Shown here: one piece after another, positions 51,170 to 63,940 of the stretch
Layout of the letters: the number at the start of each line of letters is the position of its first letter
Position numbering within the stretch: position 1 is the stretch's first letter
Source: Taenia hydatigena
Taxonomy: Eukaryota; Platyhelminthes; Cestoda; Cyclophyllidea; Taeniidae
Length of the DNA: 64,000 nucleotides
Assembly: GCA_036345935.2 (NCBI GenBank)
Contig: JADWOT020001396.1
Span: 22,927-86,926 of the forward strand
Direction: 5' to 3'
Program-made: the position numbers and the translations under genes
The notes under the pieces: model-generated
The model's database searches: none
What the model was told of the DNA's origin: nothing
What the model saw: the letters and a program-made list of their open reading frames with translations, nothing else

Positions 51170-51546
51170 TTGTCAGCCTCTCAAGGATGGTGGACGGTGA
51201 TGGTGAGCTGTCCTACTGGCTAACCCTCTCTCCTCCGCCGTTACACCCTCAATACTGGTTATGGGGCACTTTTCAAGGTCATTACAGCCTCATCGGGCTG
51301 CCGACAACATCCATCTTTGTCGGTGGTGGCAATGGCAGGGGGAATGTGGATGCAGAGGCGGACTCATGGGAGGCTGCTGAGATTGCGCTAAGCGCCTTTG
51401 AACTCGTCATCGCCGTCGACGGATGTGGTGTTGAGATTATTCTACCTATAAATTCTGTCGAATGTTTCCTTGCTCAGTGTGGATTAATCATTCACCTAAA
51501 ACATAAGAAGTGCGGCCTTATGCTTGAAGGACCTGTGAACGGCTGA
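51170..51546 (+). other. Coding-like open frame, unknown
   Basis: Frame 51130-51546 (138 codons) includes HYSLIGLPTTSIFVGGGNGR and DSWEAAEIALSAFELVIAVD, with higher GC than its surroundings. A minus-strand frame over the same block is also open, so strand is uncertain. No domain recognised. Confidence 0.25.
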
Positions 51547-52267
51547 GTGCGCTGTGTGCCAAATGATAGCAAAATGAAAGCTAACCGGTAACTCGGTAAG
51601 TACTTTCCCACAAGACAATACGTCCAACAAATTGAATTAGATGCTATCACTAGCTTTCAACTTTTATTTTTGTTTGTTCTTTTATTGTAAAATCCAAATC
51701 TGTCAGGTTTTGTCGTCCTTAACATTATGATATTAGGTGAAGCCGATATGAAGTAGCTGTCGAGTGATTGGAGGTGCAAGTATATCATGAGACTTTCATG
51801 TGTAAGTATGAGCCTCCAAATGATTGATTGTCACACTTGGCAATCGCTTGCCTAGTGTTTAACTGATGACGCCCACAGGTGAGTATTGCAGTGAGTGGAA
51901 TGACTTATTGCCCAGATGTGATTAATGTGTGTGCGGAATTGGAAATGGCCGACGAATTCATACCTCACTTGCTTCTGCAGATTCCAACATACGGTTTTCG
52001 CCCTATGAAAATGTGCCATTTTGGGATTTTTTGTGTGTTGTTTAACTATCAGTTCCCAGTTGATGGCATTGAATGTATTGCTACCGCCTGAGGCAAGTGG
52101 TTGGGCTTGTAGTTGTGATATTCGATCATAGACTGGTAGCTTTATCAAGGCTTACTTGTTCTGTTGTCATGACGGTCGTGAGGCCGAACCGTTGACAGGA
52201 GTTTGACTACTTTGATTTTAGGTCAACGTTTCCTCCACTGAATACGGACACGCGTGATGGTTGACTA

Positions 52268-52531
52268 ATGTCTCCATCTCCTAGGGGATCAGCCTACACC
52301 ATAGAGGATGATGAAACTATAGATGTAGTACTCCTACCGAGCGGAGCACGGAGGATGCTGGACAAGACGAGGAGGACTGTGTCATGCCTCGGTGGTTTGT
52401 TGAATGAATCCACTTACCCACCTCGGCGATGTACCTTCGCCGAATGGGTCGCCGGTACTTTAAATACACTCCTATGTGTTCTGCACGAGTACGATGTCTC
52501 CCTTCGTCTTCGAGGCGGGACAAAGCTTTGA
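52268..52531 (+). other. Coding-like open frame after an acceptor-like site
   Basis: CCATCTCCTAG precedes a frame reading GSAYTIEDDETIDVVLLPSG, then ARRMLDKTRRTVSCLGGLL. The minus strand is also open over part of it. Unknown; could be one exon. Confidence 0.25.
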
Positions 52532-52539
52532 GCGCTGCA

Positions 52540-55500
52540 GTGCATACGTATGAACCAGTGATGGGGATGTCCTAGTGTAGAGTAAAGCGTTCTTGGCCGC
52601 GGCCCATTTGTATGGCGATGTGATAGCCGAGGCATGCTTTGCTTCAGCGCTTGCACTTTGTTGGGTTGTAGTTGGTTTTGGCCGTCATTAGTGTATTGTA
52701 AAGTAGTCTCTGTTTGGTGCTCCAATCTCACTGGTATGTCATCAGGTGTTAAAAAGTGACATGCTGCTACTTAGCCTTGAGAACGGCTTGAAAAGGCGCA
52801 GAATGTGTAACTTGTAGGTGATTGGGCGGTTAGGTATGTTTCGGGAAATAAAACGTCCTTAACCACGTTCACCGCAGTGGTGTGCGTGCCACGAAGGTGG
52901 GAAGGGGAGGGAGGCTGCCTACGACTTGAGCAAACTTGTAATACATCCTCTCCTGCAGGATGGCTCTAGATGTTGCCATGTCGTCATTTCTGTACTCAAG
53001 ACGTTTAAATAGATGGCGGCTAGTGTCGTCATTGGAGGCTGCGTGGGGTTGAAGGGTGTGCTGAGCGAAATGGCCAGGTAAGATGGAGGCTGTGATAGGA
53101 GGCCAATTTGTTTAATGCACTTTGATGACATGCTGGTGTACCTGCAGTCCTTCGTACTTGCTATCTTTGCCCAATGATGCCTCGTTGACGGAGCATTGAA
53201 GCTCCCCACGTGCTGCGCTAGATAAAGTGAACTTATTGGGTGCATATTGGAGTACAAGCAAATGTAGATGCGTCAATTCTAAACTAATATGGTATGCTTT
53301 TCAATAGGGCTAGACTCGCATCAACCGCTTATCGGGACGAAAGCGAGGTGGTGTAGGCACTATCTATGAAATTAGCAATAGTATTACTAGGGCTAATATG
53401 ATTTTTTTTATTTAAGAACCTCACCTCCTTGCCTTTATGGTGGCTGGATTTAGGCAAATTAATTCGGAAATAACTACATGGCGTTGCATGGAATCACGAG
53501 GTAAAGACACGCAAATGTAGGCTGCAGATGGTATCGCTTGAAGGATTTAACTATACTAAATTGTTTAACTTATTTGAGGATAAGCGGTTTTGATGGTGGT
53601 GGAATTTTGTCCCAAATGTCTTGGATGGCAACGACCTTGAGAAGATCATAATGCCGCGCTGATGGGACGCAATGACAAGAAGGTAATTGTAGTTAAGAGA
53701 AAGTAGACTTTGGAAATGAAGGGTAAGAGTTGAACGAGTTTTAAGCCAGAAATGCTAAAGCACATCATTGAACTTTCTGCTGCAGAATACAGTTAAGAAC
53801 AGATGAGCATTTGCAGCGGGATACTGTGTTGGGTGTTGTCGACAAAATGGAATGTAGAAAATGAATGTGGAAGTTTAGAAATGCGGCAATGGAAAGGAGC
53901 ACTACAGTATTGATGCATTAACGATCGCAGAAATGCTTAATGCAGGTTAGTATTCAAAAGGAATGGAGTAGTTGTCAAATGAGTAACAAACAAGAGCGTT
54001 TGCGGGTACATGCGACTGATATAAATGTCGTAACAGAGAAAGAGGCGCCGATGAAGTACCCATTGTCTCATTTGTAGGGGTTTGACATGCTTCAGAAGGG
54101 GAAGAAAAGAGAGGAAATGAGGAGGCGAGTTTCATCCACATGATTCCACATTTCAAAGATAGCGTCTCTTTTCCACTTTTCTGGTTATGCTGCATCTGTG
54201 ATACTTTGTTGCACATTCAACTTCTGGTTTCGGTTACGGCCACTTGAAGTGGCCACATTGCCTTTGCTTGATGAGCAGGACCCCGAGCCGTGCCATCAAT
54301 CCCAGTTCCTTTTGTTCACCGAATACATGCATATCTTCTGCCAAATTGTTTTGTCTTATTCCGCCTTCAGGAGAGTCTTGGGAGGGACGTAGTAGTACTT
54401 TCATCATGGCCAAGCAAAGTTTCAGCATAAAGAAATGACACGGTCTCATGCAAGCATACGAATTAGTCAAAATGCCTTTTCACAGCGTGGTGACGCTTGA
54501 TGACCTCAGTTGTTTTAAGTTCTTCTCAAGTTATGACGAAGGGTGAGGTAACGGATTTTTATTCCGTGGGAGCGAATCGTTTGTTGGGAAGAGTGCACCT
54601 GCCGAATTAATGTGCCTACAATTAGAAGTCAGTCAAGCCATTTCTGACAAAATCTGAGGAGAAGTTTGATGGGGTTCTCCACATCGCATTTTAGTCGTTT
54701 GAGCACCGATAAGCTGGAAAAGCATTGGAGCTTCAATTTTTTATAGTTGAATGCAAAGGCTTATTTATCAAATGTGGCTTCGCGAGATTCCCTTTACTTT
54801 ACCCTCAGCGATAGAATGTTTTCTAACTTAAACGGAATATGAGGATAAACAATTTTGTGCTTGCCTCAGTTTATGGATGAAGATGTTCGACTCTTGCGGA
54901 GACGGTCAACGGGATTAGGTGCAAAAAAATCATCTAGGTGTGGGTGTGAGGCGAAATAATTTGGACCTCGACGTGCCATCATGCATTCCCATACATTGTT
55001 TTCCTCGTTACCCCCTCGGAGCATTTTAGTTGGCAATTCGAATTGTCTCTGGGGAAAATCTCATCACGTCAACAGTAGCTGTTCAACGCTGGAGCATTAA
55101 AGAGTTGGAAGCATTTTCATGTAAAGCTATGACTTGTTCGCCTCTGGGAAAGGTTCATGTTGGACGCATGACTGAATGGATTGCTTGGAAGGAGCGAAAC
55201 CAATCCTTACAATATTGGAGCCTTAATGCAAAGGGAAGCACAACGGCATTTGCTGGAAAATAAATGCAAATAGTTTTCCACCTGCTTAAAGCGCTTTTAA
55301 ACTTAATTTCTTACTGCCAAGCTAATGCGAAATCCCTCTATGAAGTCCACTAAATGCAGGACTGGGTTTTAAGGAAACTTTGGATCTAAGCGTGAATAGT
55401 TATTATTAGGCGCAACGATGTTAACCAATGGGAAGAGGAGGGGATCACGAGTGGATTTTTTTGTTCTACGTGGAATTTTTATCTGCAGAGAAACTGTCCT

Positions 55501-55950
55501 CTTCGATATAAACCTACAAGTATGGATCACTGCGATCACTCTTCTTCTTCCTGATCACACCCTGAGCTGGCTTTACTGATGAGCCGATTGTAGCAGAAGG
55601 CAGCACATTTTTGCCCGAAATCAATTTCATTGAGGAGATACCACATACGATTAAAGGGCTTTTGGGAGTAAACAGCTGGCTCTAATTGTAGGAGCACTCT
55701 ATTTTGAAGGTGGTGTCAATTAAAAGTGCGAAGACTGATACGCAGTCCGGAGCGGATAAGTCTTAAAGAGATGAATGCCCGAAGGAAGATGTAATTAGAT
55801 AGCTAAGGGTTTGACTGACGGGTAAATTAATACACAAGCTCAAGGAGGATGGGCGACAAATACTGAATAAATGGACATTTAGATGGGCAGACCGGGGAAG
55901 TCCGAACGAAAATGTCGGACGGATCCCATGCAGTGTCACCTGTACATCTG
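52540..55950. other. No gene recognised
   Basis: No supported exon. Frames at 52919-53257 (minus) and 53947-54216 (minus) have no motif. Confidence 0.4.
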
Positions 55951-55958
55951 CAGCGTTT

Positions 55959-56204
55959 ATGCGAACCGACTCGAGGTTGACCTCGAGGCTAACCGCACAG
56001 ACGAGACAGAATGTGCTAACCCTGGTCCTTAGATGGCATGAAAGAAGAGCTCAAGAAAAGGTTCATTACAGCTCCGATGACGCCAGCACTAGCACTGCCG
56101 CGTTAGCCCGCTCAACTACTGCACAAATGCTAGAAAAGGGCAACTATCCTCCCCAGGATCAAGAAGGTTCTGCGTCTGCTCTCGAGACGATTTGGAACAA
56201 ATAA
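55959..56204 (+). other. Coding-like frame, unknown
   Basis: Reads …LVLRWHERRAQEKVHYSSDD then ASTSTAALARSTTAQMLEKG, and ends at TAA 56202-56204. A second hydrophilic frame at 56755-56991 contains VREKVHFTDRK, which resembles AQEKVHYSSDD. Both are low-complexity and charged; the likeness may be chance. Confidence 0.2.
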
Positions 56205-57582
56205 CTACAAAAGCTGATACAAGGCAAAAGGAGACGATATATTTGAACAAACAAGGCATAGATTCGGCAGACAACGCTGTTTGCCTCTGAACTATCTTGG
56301 ACATTTACCAGCCATTTAAAAAAGCCCAGATGGAATTGATGAAATGAAATAACTACCGCTTCAAAAGGGAGGTTTTATTAACAAGTAACTGATTTTGAGA
56401 GTAAATGCATTTGTCTTATTAGTTCTGTCACAACGCACAAAAACAGCACCATGATTTTGAATAAACCTTTCTAAACTGAAATACAAGCAAGATGACCTTA
56501 ACAAATTCTGTTAAGTATTATTGCTTGATTACTGGTGAGCATCAATGCAGTTTTTTCTCGGGAAGGTAACAAATGAGCAACGCATGACAAGGCGCAAGTA
56601 GAGAGAGAAATGATGAAAGACGGATCTGGAGATCAGCTTTTTAATCATGAGCTTAAAATGCCCAGAGAACGTCGGAAGACAAGGAGGTTGTACCGAGGTC
56701 AGGAGAACAGCACACGAGGGATGAAGATGAAGGGGAGAGTCTAACTACTTCTCAGTGAACCGTCAGTCCCCAGCAAGATCAACCTCACTTGGACAGAAAT
56801 TGACGCAAATGAGGAGTAAGGAAAAGGACCTAAAGGTAAGAGAAAAGGTCCACTTTACAGATCGCAAACTTTGCTTCGGCCACTTCGAGAAGAGTCGAGT
56901 ACTTCAACGTTGCCCCTCCATCGCCATTTCGTCCACCCATCAGGAATGTGGGAGGAAAAGGGTGTGTACACTAGACGCAATTCGCCGCTGACCTTTGACT
57001 CTTTCTGCCCAAAGCACACCCATCCTGACTCCACCACTCAAATGAGTCTCCAAGCCTACTCTAAAGATGCAGACTTCTAATGGTTCTCAGCTTCGCCATT
57101 GGGCTGGATTCAGTGTTTCCAGCAAGCAATGTGCCCATAGGACAAACGCGTTAGTCGTTTTAAGGGGACTAGGAAACCAGATGAAAGGCAAGTAAATTAA
57201 TAGCAAGCACCCAAATCTAGAAAGCATTACCGCCCTTCAGTCTCAAAATCATTAACAATTCCAAACTTCCACCACTTGCTTGACCAATGAGGGCATTGCA
57301 CCCAAGGATTGATAAGCCTTAATCGCAAATGAGTTAACGACTAGCTCAAAACCGCTGTCAGAACCCTTAAAGCAAAATTAGCTAAATGAATAAGTCAGAA
57401 GGACCAACTGTTAGGGCGAGGGTTGAAGCCGTGAATAATGCCCAAATAAATAACAAGTGAACGAAGAAAATAGAACGGTGAAGCACAACCAGGCCGGTGA
57501 TTGCGGGATGGGTGAGCGCTTCGTTTGATGAGCAGGTAGATAGGAGGCAAAGGAGGGCAGCCTGCACCTGTAACCCAGTCAC

Positions 57583-57858
57583 CTTTCCGCCCACTTCTGC
57601 GGGGTTGCTCAGCGCCCCATTAAGACTGCCCCAAACTCCAATCCTCACCCCATCGACCACAAAGAAAGCCTGAATAGTAACAATGAAGTCAGCATGATTG
57701 CGGTAGGCTACCTCCAGCTTCTCCAACATCAGTAAGCGCCCACCCCATAGTGCTGCGCTGGCCAACACGAAATGTTCACGGCATGCTGTGTATAACGCCA
57801 CTGCCGCTTTGTGATCCAGCAGCAGCGCGCTCAGTGTCAATGAAGACGTCTGCATCTC
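57583..57858 (-). CDS. Well-formed exon, helical protein, unknown
   Basis: A 92-codon exon on the minus strand, phase 0 at both ends, between GCTGCGTAG and AAAG/GTGACT. It reads EMQTSSLTLSALLLDHKAAV, then ALYTACREHFVLASAALWGG, then RLLMLEKLEVAYRNHADFIV and on to SNPAEVGGK. Codon choice and amino-acid balance look like a real helical domain, without stops or frameshifts. ATG 57855 could be a start if there is no upstream exon. I do not recognise the family. It could belong with the other minus-strand exons up to 61.3 kb. Confidence 0.4.
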
Positions 57859-58977
57859 CTACGCAGCTGTCGTCGAAGGCGGTTGTTGTGGTATAGGAAG
57901 ATACCTACTGGGATGGTATTTGCTACTAGTCAAACCCTCTTTAATCTCCCCCTAAGCGTCACCCATGCTTCCAATCTTCAAGTAACTCTGCATCGGTTTT
58001 GGTGCCACTTTCAGACCCAACTGTATTCAGACGTCTTCATGGATGAGGATGTCACATGAGTAAATCAACCAATTGATAGATGCAAGAAGGGGTAGGGAGT
58101 TAGTGGATGAAAGCGTCATTCAACAGACAATTAATCGGGCCAAGTGGTTCGGTTTTGGATTGTTGTCAACCCAGGACTCGTTTCTCATGACCATATTTTA
58201 TGAACTCGGAGATAATTCCAAACACGTCTTCCGCGGTAAAATCGAGCAATTCAAGGCCCCGTGTAAGCAATGAGAAATTCCAGTTAAACCAAATAAATGA
58301 ATAGGAAATGAATAAATTGGTGGATAATTGGCCTTTGCAGAGATTCTTCAGAAGTGACATATTCGTCATAGCATGTTCCACAATAAAGTTGATTTTAAAA
58401 AGGGTCTTACGGAAGCAAAAAGATAGAGAACTTTAAACACTTAAAATGCAATTTCAGTCTATGCCGAAAACTAGCACAATGAAACTGAACCCATGCGTTT
58501 CGGCAGCGGGATCACATGGCGTTCACATTCAGTATCAAATCATTCGAAATGACGCAGTAACAAGACAGCATAGCCAGAGACGAATAGATTGTTCCACAAC
58601 TCGATTCACTTTATACTAACCTCTTTGATGTAAAGGAACTCGAGCTTAAAGAATGTCCACTTTAGCTATTATCGTGACAGAGTGTACAATTAGGTAACCT
58701 TATGAAGTCTTCAGTTGACGAATATGTATCCAATAGCAATTACTGCAAAGCAAAATGATGTTCAAGTGACTACATTCCATTTTACAACTACTTTGTTGAG
58801 CACCCCCATTGCTGGCCAAAGCAATTCACTTGGCGGCACGGCATGGTGCATTTCCTTGCTTGAGACGTGATGACAAAGCATGCCCACGATCCCACAATAA
58901 ATAGTTCAATAAAAATCGTTTCAAATGCAAAGTCTTATCGAAGTTGTTTGATGTGAGACAGATATAGGCGAACTTAC

Positions 58978-59061
58978 CTTGTTGAGAGGGGTCGAAACGT
59001 CTGCCGACACAGTCCTCGGTTGCACAGGGTCTTCGTCGGATTACCGCCCAAGCACCCATAC
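58978..59061 (-). CDS. Small Cys-containing exon with strong splice sites
   Basis: An 84-nt exon between GTGACTCCCAG and CAACAAG/GTAAGT, phase 1 at both ends. It reads MGAWAVIRRRPCATEDC then VGRRFDPSQQ. The consensus donor is the best evidence. The two cysteines and the Trp/Arg pattern would fit an extracellular repeat, but no family can be named. Confidence 0.3.
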
Positions 59062-59069
59062 CTGGGAGT

Positions 59070-61050
59070 CACTGAAGAGGAGCAGAAATGCCAAACAATA
59101 AAGAGGACCGAACTGACGACATGTCAATCGCAAGATAGAAGTAGCTGTGTGAAAAATTTATCGTCTCACGCTCACACAGTCACTCCATGAAACAGTGAAT
59201 GACTTTGTTAGGCACCACCGTTAACACCACCGCCACTTTTCAACTAATAACCACCACCACAGCGCTTATGAAGCAGAAAAGCTCGCGCAATTTTCTCCAC
59301 AAAAAAAATAAAACAGTCACAAAGAAGTCTTTCCAAAGGCCCAGTATTCGTTTAAGCTTGGTATGAACTCCGCCTATGTCTTTATAAGCAAGCAATACAG
59401 CACTTAGACCTCACTTCTTTTATCCCACTCTAATACTTGAACCGTCTCCTCTATTACATTCCTCAGCCGGTTGTCGCACACCAAGAACTGGTACGCTTTA
59501 ATAAACATTACCAAATGAATGAAGATAATAAGAACGAGGAGAGCACATTCTTAAGTGCGGCATGACGGTCTCCCACAAGTAAGCATTGCAATAATGAAAA
59601 ACGGGGCCTTATGCTGACTTTTAAACACGGCTCTTGCATTAGACCAGTCGATTAGGCTTTACTGTTTCAAAGTTCCTCCTGTACACCTTTTGCGGCAAGC
59701 CCCATTGAGTGCATTGATCTCAGCCCTCTGTAAGCCAACGATTCGCCAATACTAATTGCGTCCACGGTCCATCATACACTATGAGTGCAGTTCTTTAGAC
59801 ATGGAGCAAGCGTGTCTGAAAACTGTGAGGTGAATTGCAAACAGACGGTCTTGGAAGAGACGATAGGATTCCCATGTAAGAAGGCAAATTCATGATCTGT
59901 CGCTGTCATTTTATGCTCTTTATGTGGTACTCATTTCCTCAGCGTCCGCCACAACAGCTCCCTCCAAGTTGGTACAGGAGTGAACCAGTTGTCACATCAC
60001 CACCACGTTCGACATCGCTGTTGAATGCTCTTGAAAAATCATTCTTGAGTAACATCGACCAAAAGGGACACTTAATTCGTTGCCATGCGAACCAGAAAGT
60101 AGCTCTGAACGTGATGTTTTTGGGTAATCCAACATCGCAATGGTCGGACTGATTAAAGCATTCGATTATGTGATGCGTTTTACAACCGAATGCACTGGAC
60201 AAGAAGCCTGACAAACAACAGGCCTCTGCTTTGGTCTTAGAACCGAGGCAAGCTCTATTCATAAAATAGGCAAGTTCAAATTTCAGCATTTCAGCCAATG
60301 AGCACACGGATTCAAATACAATGAAACAGAAGAGTGTACCAAATCGTCGCTTTTACACGTTTTAAAAGCCGAACAATTGACAAGTGCAATGAACTCTTTC
60401 GGCCCTCCGACCCCCTCCGATTTGATAACGTCTCATGCATAAATACGGCTAGATATTTTTGGACTTGAATGAGTCAACATGAAAGGACAGTCCGCATATC
60501 GTGGACAAATTTCATTCAGTAATGTCCAGTAATACGGACAATATCGTAACTATGATACAAAATTACAACGACTGCTACTCAAACGAAATTTTGCCGGCAA
60601 ATGAAAAGCCAAGACAACCGACTGAATGGTAAGAGGTTTCACCAAATCATCTGGTGTCGCATCCCTAAAGTTTGGACAGCATTTCCGATATTTAGAGATC
60701 TTAATAAATAAGGGTCACCAACACAAAAGCCATTTATCTGGGAAGTGGTCTTTCGTACATCTTACCGAATTCTAAGGCACGTAGCATTGACAAAGGAAAC
60801 CCTTAGATTCCATCAAAGAGATAGTCAACTGGTAAGAATCCTAAACAATCTTAGGCCAAGTTGACAAAAAGAAAGTTAATGTTCAAGCAAACTTAAAATA
60901 ACTAGGAATTAGATGCAAATGTCGAATTTAACTCAATTAACGCAGTGGAAAAAGGGAACCTGCACTTTGAATAAACCAGGAGTCTCACACTCCTATCCCC
61001 CTCCCTTCTGCAAGGCATCAATAGGGAGAGGCAGCCGCCTGCGCGTCAGG
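59070..61050. other. No certain exon
   Basis: One candidate on the minus strand at about 60160-60010 follows CTTTAATCAG and reads SDHCDVGLPKNITFRATFWF. It is open within the larger frame 60307-59939, but the downstream donor is unclear. Otherwise nothing is supported. Confidence 0.25.
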
Positions 61051-61056
61051 TCTCAC

Positions 61057-61326
61057 CATCTGCAGAGCCCACTTGGCTCCGCAACTTCCATTGTCTGGGC
61101 TCCCAATATCACACCGAAGAACTTCGGCACCAGTGGTGGCAGCAGTACCGTCAGTTGTAGTACACTCACTTCCAGGCGCAGGAGGGGTCATAATCGATTC
61201 GATGTCAGTCTTGATGGACCGCACATCAACAGCGTTTTGGGCCTGCGCTACCCAAAACAGAGACAGTACACAGAGCAGCAAGTTAGCGGATTGAATGTGC
61301 CATCGCACAGCGAGAGACGCAGCCAT
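61057..61326 (-). CDS. First exon of a secreted or membrane protein
   Basis: Ninety codons from ATG 61326 to a consensus donor (CAGATG/GTGAGA) at 61057, phase 0. Residues 1-30 form a classic signal peptide: basic start, hydrophobic LLLCVLSLFWVA, then AQA before Gln. The mature part has Cys, Thr-rich sequence, then GAEVLRCDIGSPDNGSCGAK followed by WA. The spacing GxxVxxC … W is what an immunoglobulin-like domain shows at its B and C strands, so a surface adhesion protein is possible but unproven. GC content is well above the neighbours. The exons at 59061-58978 and 57858-57583 lie downstream on the same strand and could belong to it, but the phase-0 end here and the phase-1 start there mean at least one more exon is needed. 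Confidence 0.5.
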
Positions 61327-62539
61327 AAACGCGGCGGTTTACGCGAGTGCTGGGTACGGCACTGCGGCAGATGGAGGCGAGGCTGTCAGGGTGGTCGCCG
61401 GCGATCTCGCGTTTGTGGTCTTCGTGATAGTATCGCAGCATTACCATGATGATTCAACGGTAAGACATCGGTCATTGCCCTTGACGCATTGAGCTTGTCA
61501 CCTGTAGGACCGTGAGAGTTACAGTGGGTTAAGGATAAATGGTTAATAAAGCATGGGGAGCAAAATCAAAGAGGTACCTGGGTAGCTAAACCCAATTTAC
61601 AAAGAGACGTAGAATCGTCCGAAGTCCCGATTCGTTAGTGCTTTAGAAGAAGTCAAGAAATAAGTCAGAATCGATCAGCATAAAATCGGAATCAGCATAA
61701 AAGAACCTCACACAGGCGCATTGCCGAACTCAAAACACAGGCACGTCCACCACTCACAGTTCGCTCTTGCGTTGCTTGACAATCAAACGTAGGATTTTAT
61801 GTATCCTTTCCTCTTGGAAACAGATGACGCCGAATTAACAGCATGAGCACTGCAAATCGGCTGCTTTAGTCTATCCACTACCAAAAATATTTCGGCGAAA
61901 TCACGAAGACGAGTTGTATCTCTACATCAAGTGCACAAGCCATCTGAGACGGATCTGTAGTGCCAGCACACGCAAACGCAGCGTCGTCAGATGTGCGAGT
62001 TATCAACCATGTACACATACCTCTACTGGAGTAGCAACAGGCTGAACAGCCTTGTTTATTAAGACTTGAGAATAAAAGTTCAAGCAAACTGATGCGTGTA
62101 ACCCATGCATTTACTGCATTAATGCACAAAAATCATGACCGCAACCCATGGATCGCAATTCACCTTACCTAAATATTGCACGAATTAGTAGCAAGGACGA
62201 AACACGACTTTTCGTATTCGATAGAGCCACCAAATTTATCAAACTGTGGTCCATTAAAACAGATGCAATTAGGTCGATTTCGAATCAAAACTTTAGATGA
62301 GGTAAGACAAAGAGCTTAAGGAGACTCTTCCAATAAATAAAGGGTTTCTTTAGCCACAGTCTTCAGGCTCCTAGATTTAACAAATAACCCCAATAATGCA
62401 GCACTGGCTAAAAGCACTAAGAATGACATCTCAAATTAACTAGCTAGAAATAGTTGCATTGCAAACGTGAAAATAATTTGTACAGAAGTGAACGTTTTGC
62501 TCTGTGCATTGCATTTGATCAGGTGAACTTTAATCAAAG

Positions 62540-62890
62540 CCTGTAAGGCATGCAGATATATGCATGCAATTAGCCATAAAACCAGTGTAATATCTGTGTT
62601 CTTTAACTGAGCCTTGTAGGCTAGAGGTAGGACGAAAATATGAACCTGGTTACAAAGCGGTGTGGTGACTCCCAGGAGCGCGAATTATCCCCGCCCTGAA
62701 CTCGCCTTCGAGGTCCCGTTTTACCCTCTCTCTTACCCATAATAAAGATGTCGAAGCATGCTCAGACTTCTAATAACAGAGGCGGTTAGAAAAAAGAGGA
62801 AAAATCCTCTGCAATCAACATAACAAGATTACTTATTGAATGAATTTTTTTAAATTATGGTAATGCGCTGAAAATGACCTTCTTGCACCT
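62540..62890 (+). repeat. Promoter/first-exon module, copy 1 (MSKHAQTS…)
   Basis: Shares with 36260-35960 (minus) the blocks GTAATAYYT…TTCTTT, TTGTAGGC…AGAGG and TGAACCT, a GC-rich middle, then TAAAGATGTC. The frame from ATG 62748 reads MSKHAQTSNNRGG and stops at TAG 62787, where copy 2 stays open. Downstream G/GTAATG matches the donor position in copy 2. This copy is therefore broken if the frame is real. Confidence 0.5.
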
Positions 62891-62989
62891 GCATATGTAA
62901 TAATAAATGCTTTTATTGTTATGCACAGGTCACTTTTTCTACTCTAATTTCTATTTTAATGATTTCTTTTTCGACTTTTCATCTTAATA

Positions 62990-63120
62990 GGCAATACCTT
63001 ATTGCCTCCCAAGGTCACCTGGCATGTGTGTGTTCAATCGGCGTGCTTGCTTGTGCATTCTTGTGTTACTGGATTTTGCCAGTGTCACTTCGCGGGCGCT
63101 ATTACTGATTATGGGTGACC
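62990..63120 (+). repeat. Family B relative with exon-like edges
   Basis: After an acceptor-like TTTTCATCTTAATAG, a frame reads IPYCLPRSPGMCVFNRRACL then CILVLLDFAS and ends at ATGG/GTGACC. The DNA around TGTGCATTCTTGTG resembles TGTGCGTTTCTGGTG at about 37163. Weaker than the 37/49.9-kb pair. Confidence 0.3.
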
Positions 63121-63589
63121 AAGTCATTCTGAAGGCAAACGCTATTCGTTACATGCCATTGTACTATGGTGATTGATTGCCCGTGTGTATATATGCGCTC
63201 CTACTGACTGGTTCGGAGTCTGTAGGTGGATGTATCGAAGTAACCGGGATTCTGGATTTTCGCGGTGCACAAATGAAAGGAATGTAGAGTGGAAGGTAAT
63301 TTAGAGTAACCTTTGTTCCTGTGCTACGCTTTTACAGGTATTTATCAGTGGTTTTTCTATAATAAATTCATTCTTTAGGTTTACGGTGTTTTTCAATGTT
63401 TTTGCATCCTTAAGAAGCGATTGAACCTGCCAAACTTGGGCGCCTTGCGGCCAGTCTATCAGGTGGCTTTGAATTACTTTTGGGAACATACACCTTTGGT
63501 GAGAATAGGTTTACTTCGTTGTCCTGTTCTTCGGGAGTAGAACTCCGCGATTGGGTGTCGCAGTTTTACGCCTAAGTTGCTTGTGTATC

Positions 63590-63940
63590 ACTTCGAATAT
63601 GCATGTGGTATGTGTTCCTTCACAGCTTACGATAGCTGGAGTTATGCATTTCATGGCTTGTAAGACTATTGTTTGCATTTAAAACAATAAAGCTGATGAG
63701 GGGTAAATGTCCTATATGGTTTTTGGGAAGGTATCAAACCGGTTTGTACAAGTAATCTAAACTGTCGTAATTTTTTAAGCAGTGCAGTGACCGGAGTGTC
63801 ATGGTGTGTCTTTTTCTGCCAAAAGACCTTAGTTGCGGGCATACCAAATCATTGTTTCTGTGGCTGCTATCTTGAGTGTCGACTTTGACTTCTTTCGGTA
63901 GGCATTTGCTTGAACTTGGGCCCTGTTTGCTGAGCCATTC
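63590..63940 (+). repeat. Dispersed duplicate family C, copy 2
   Basis: Matches 39770-40120 (see there), clearest at 63853-63938. Same strand. No coding frame. Confidence 0.45.
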
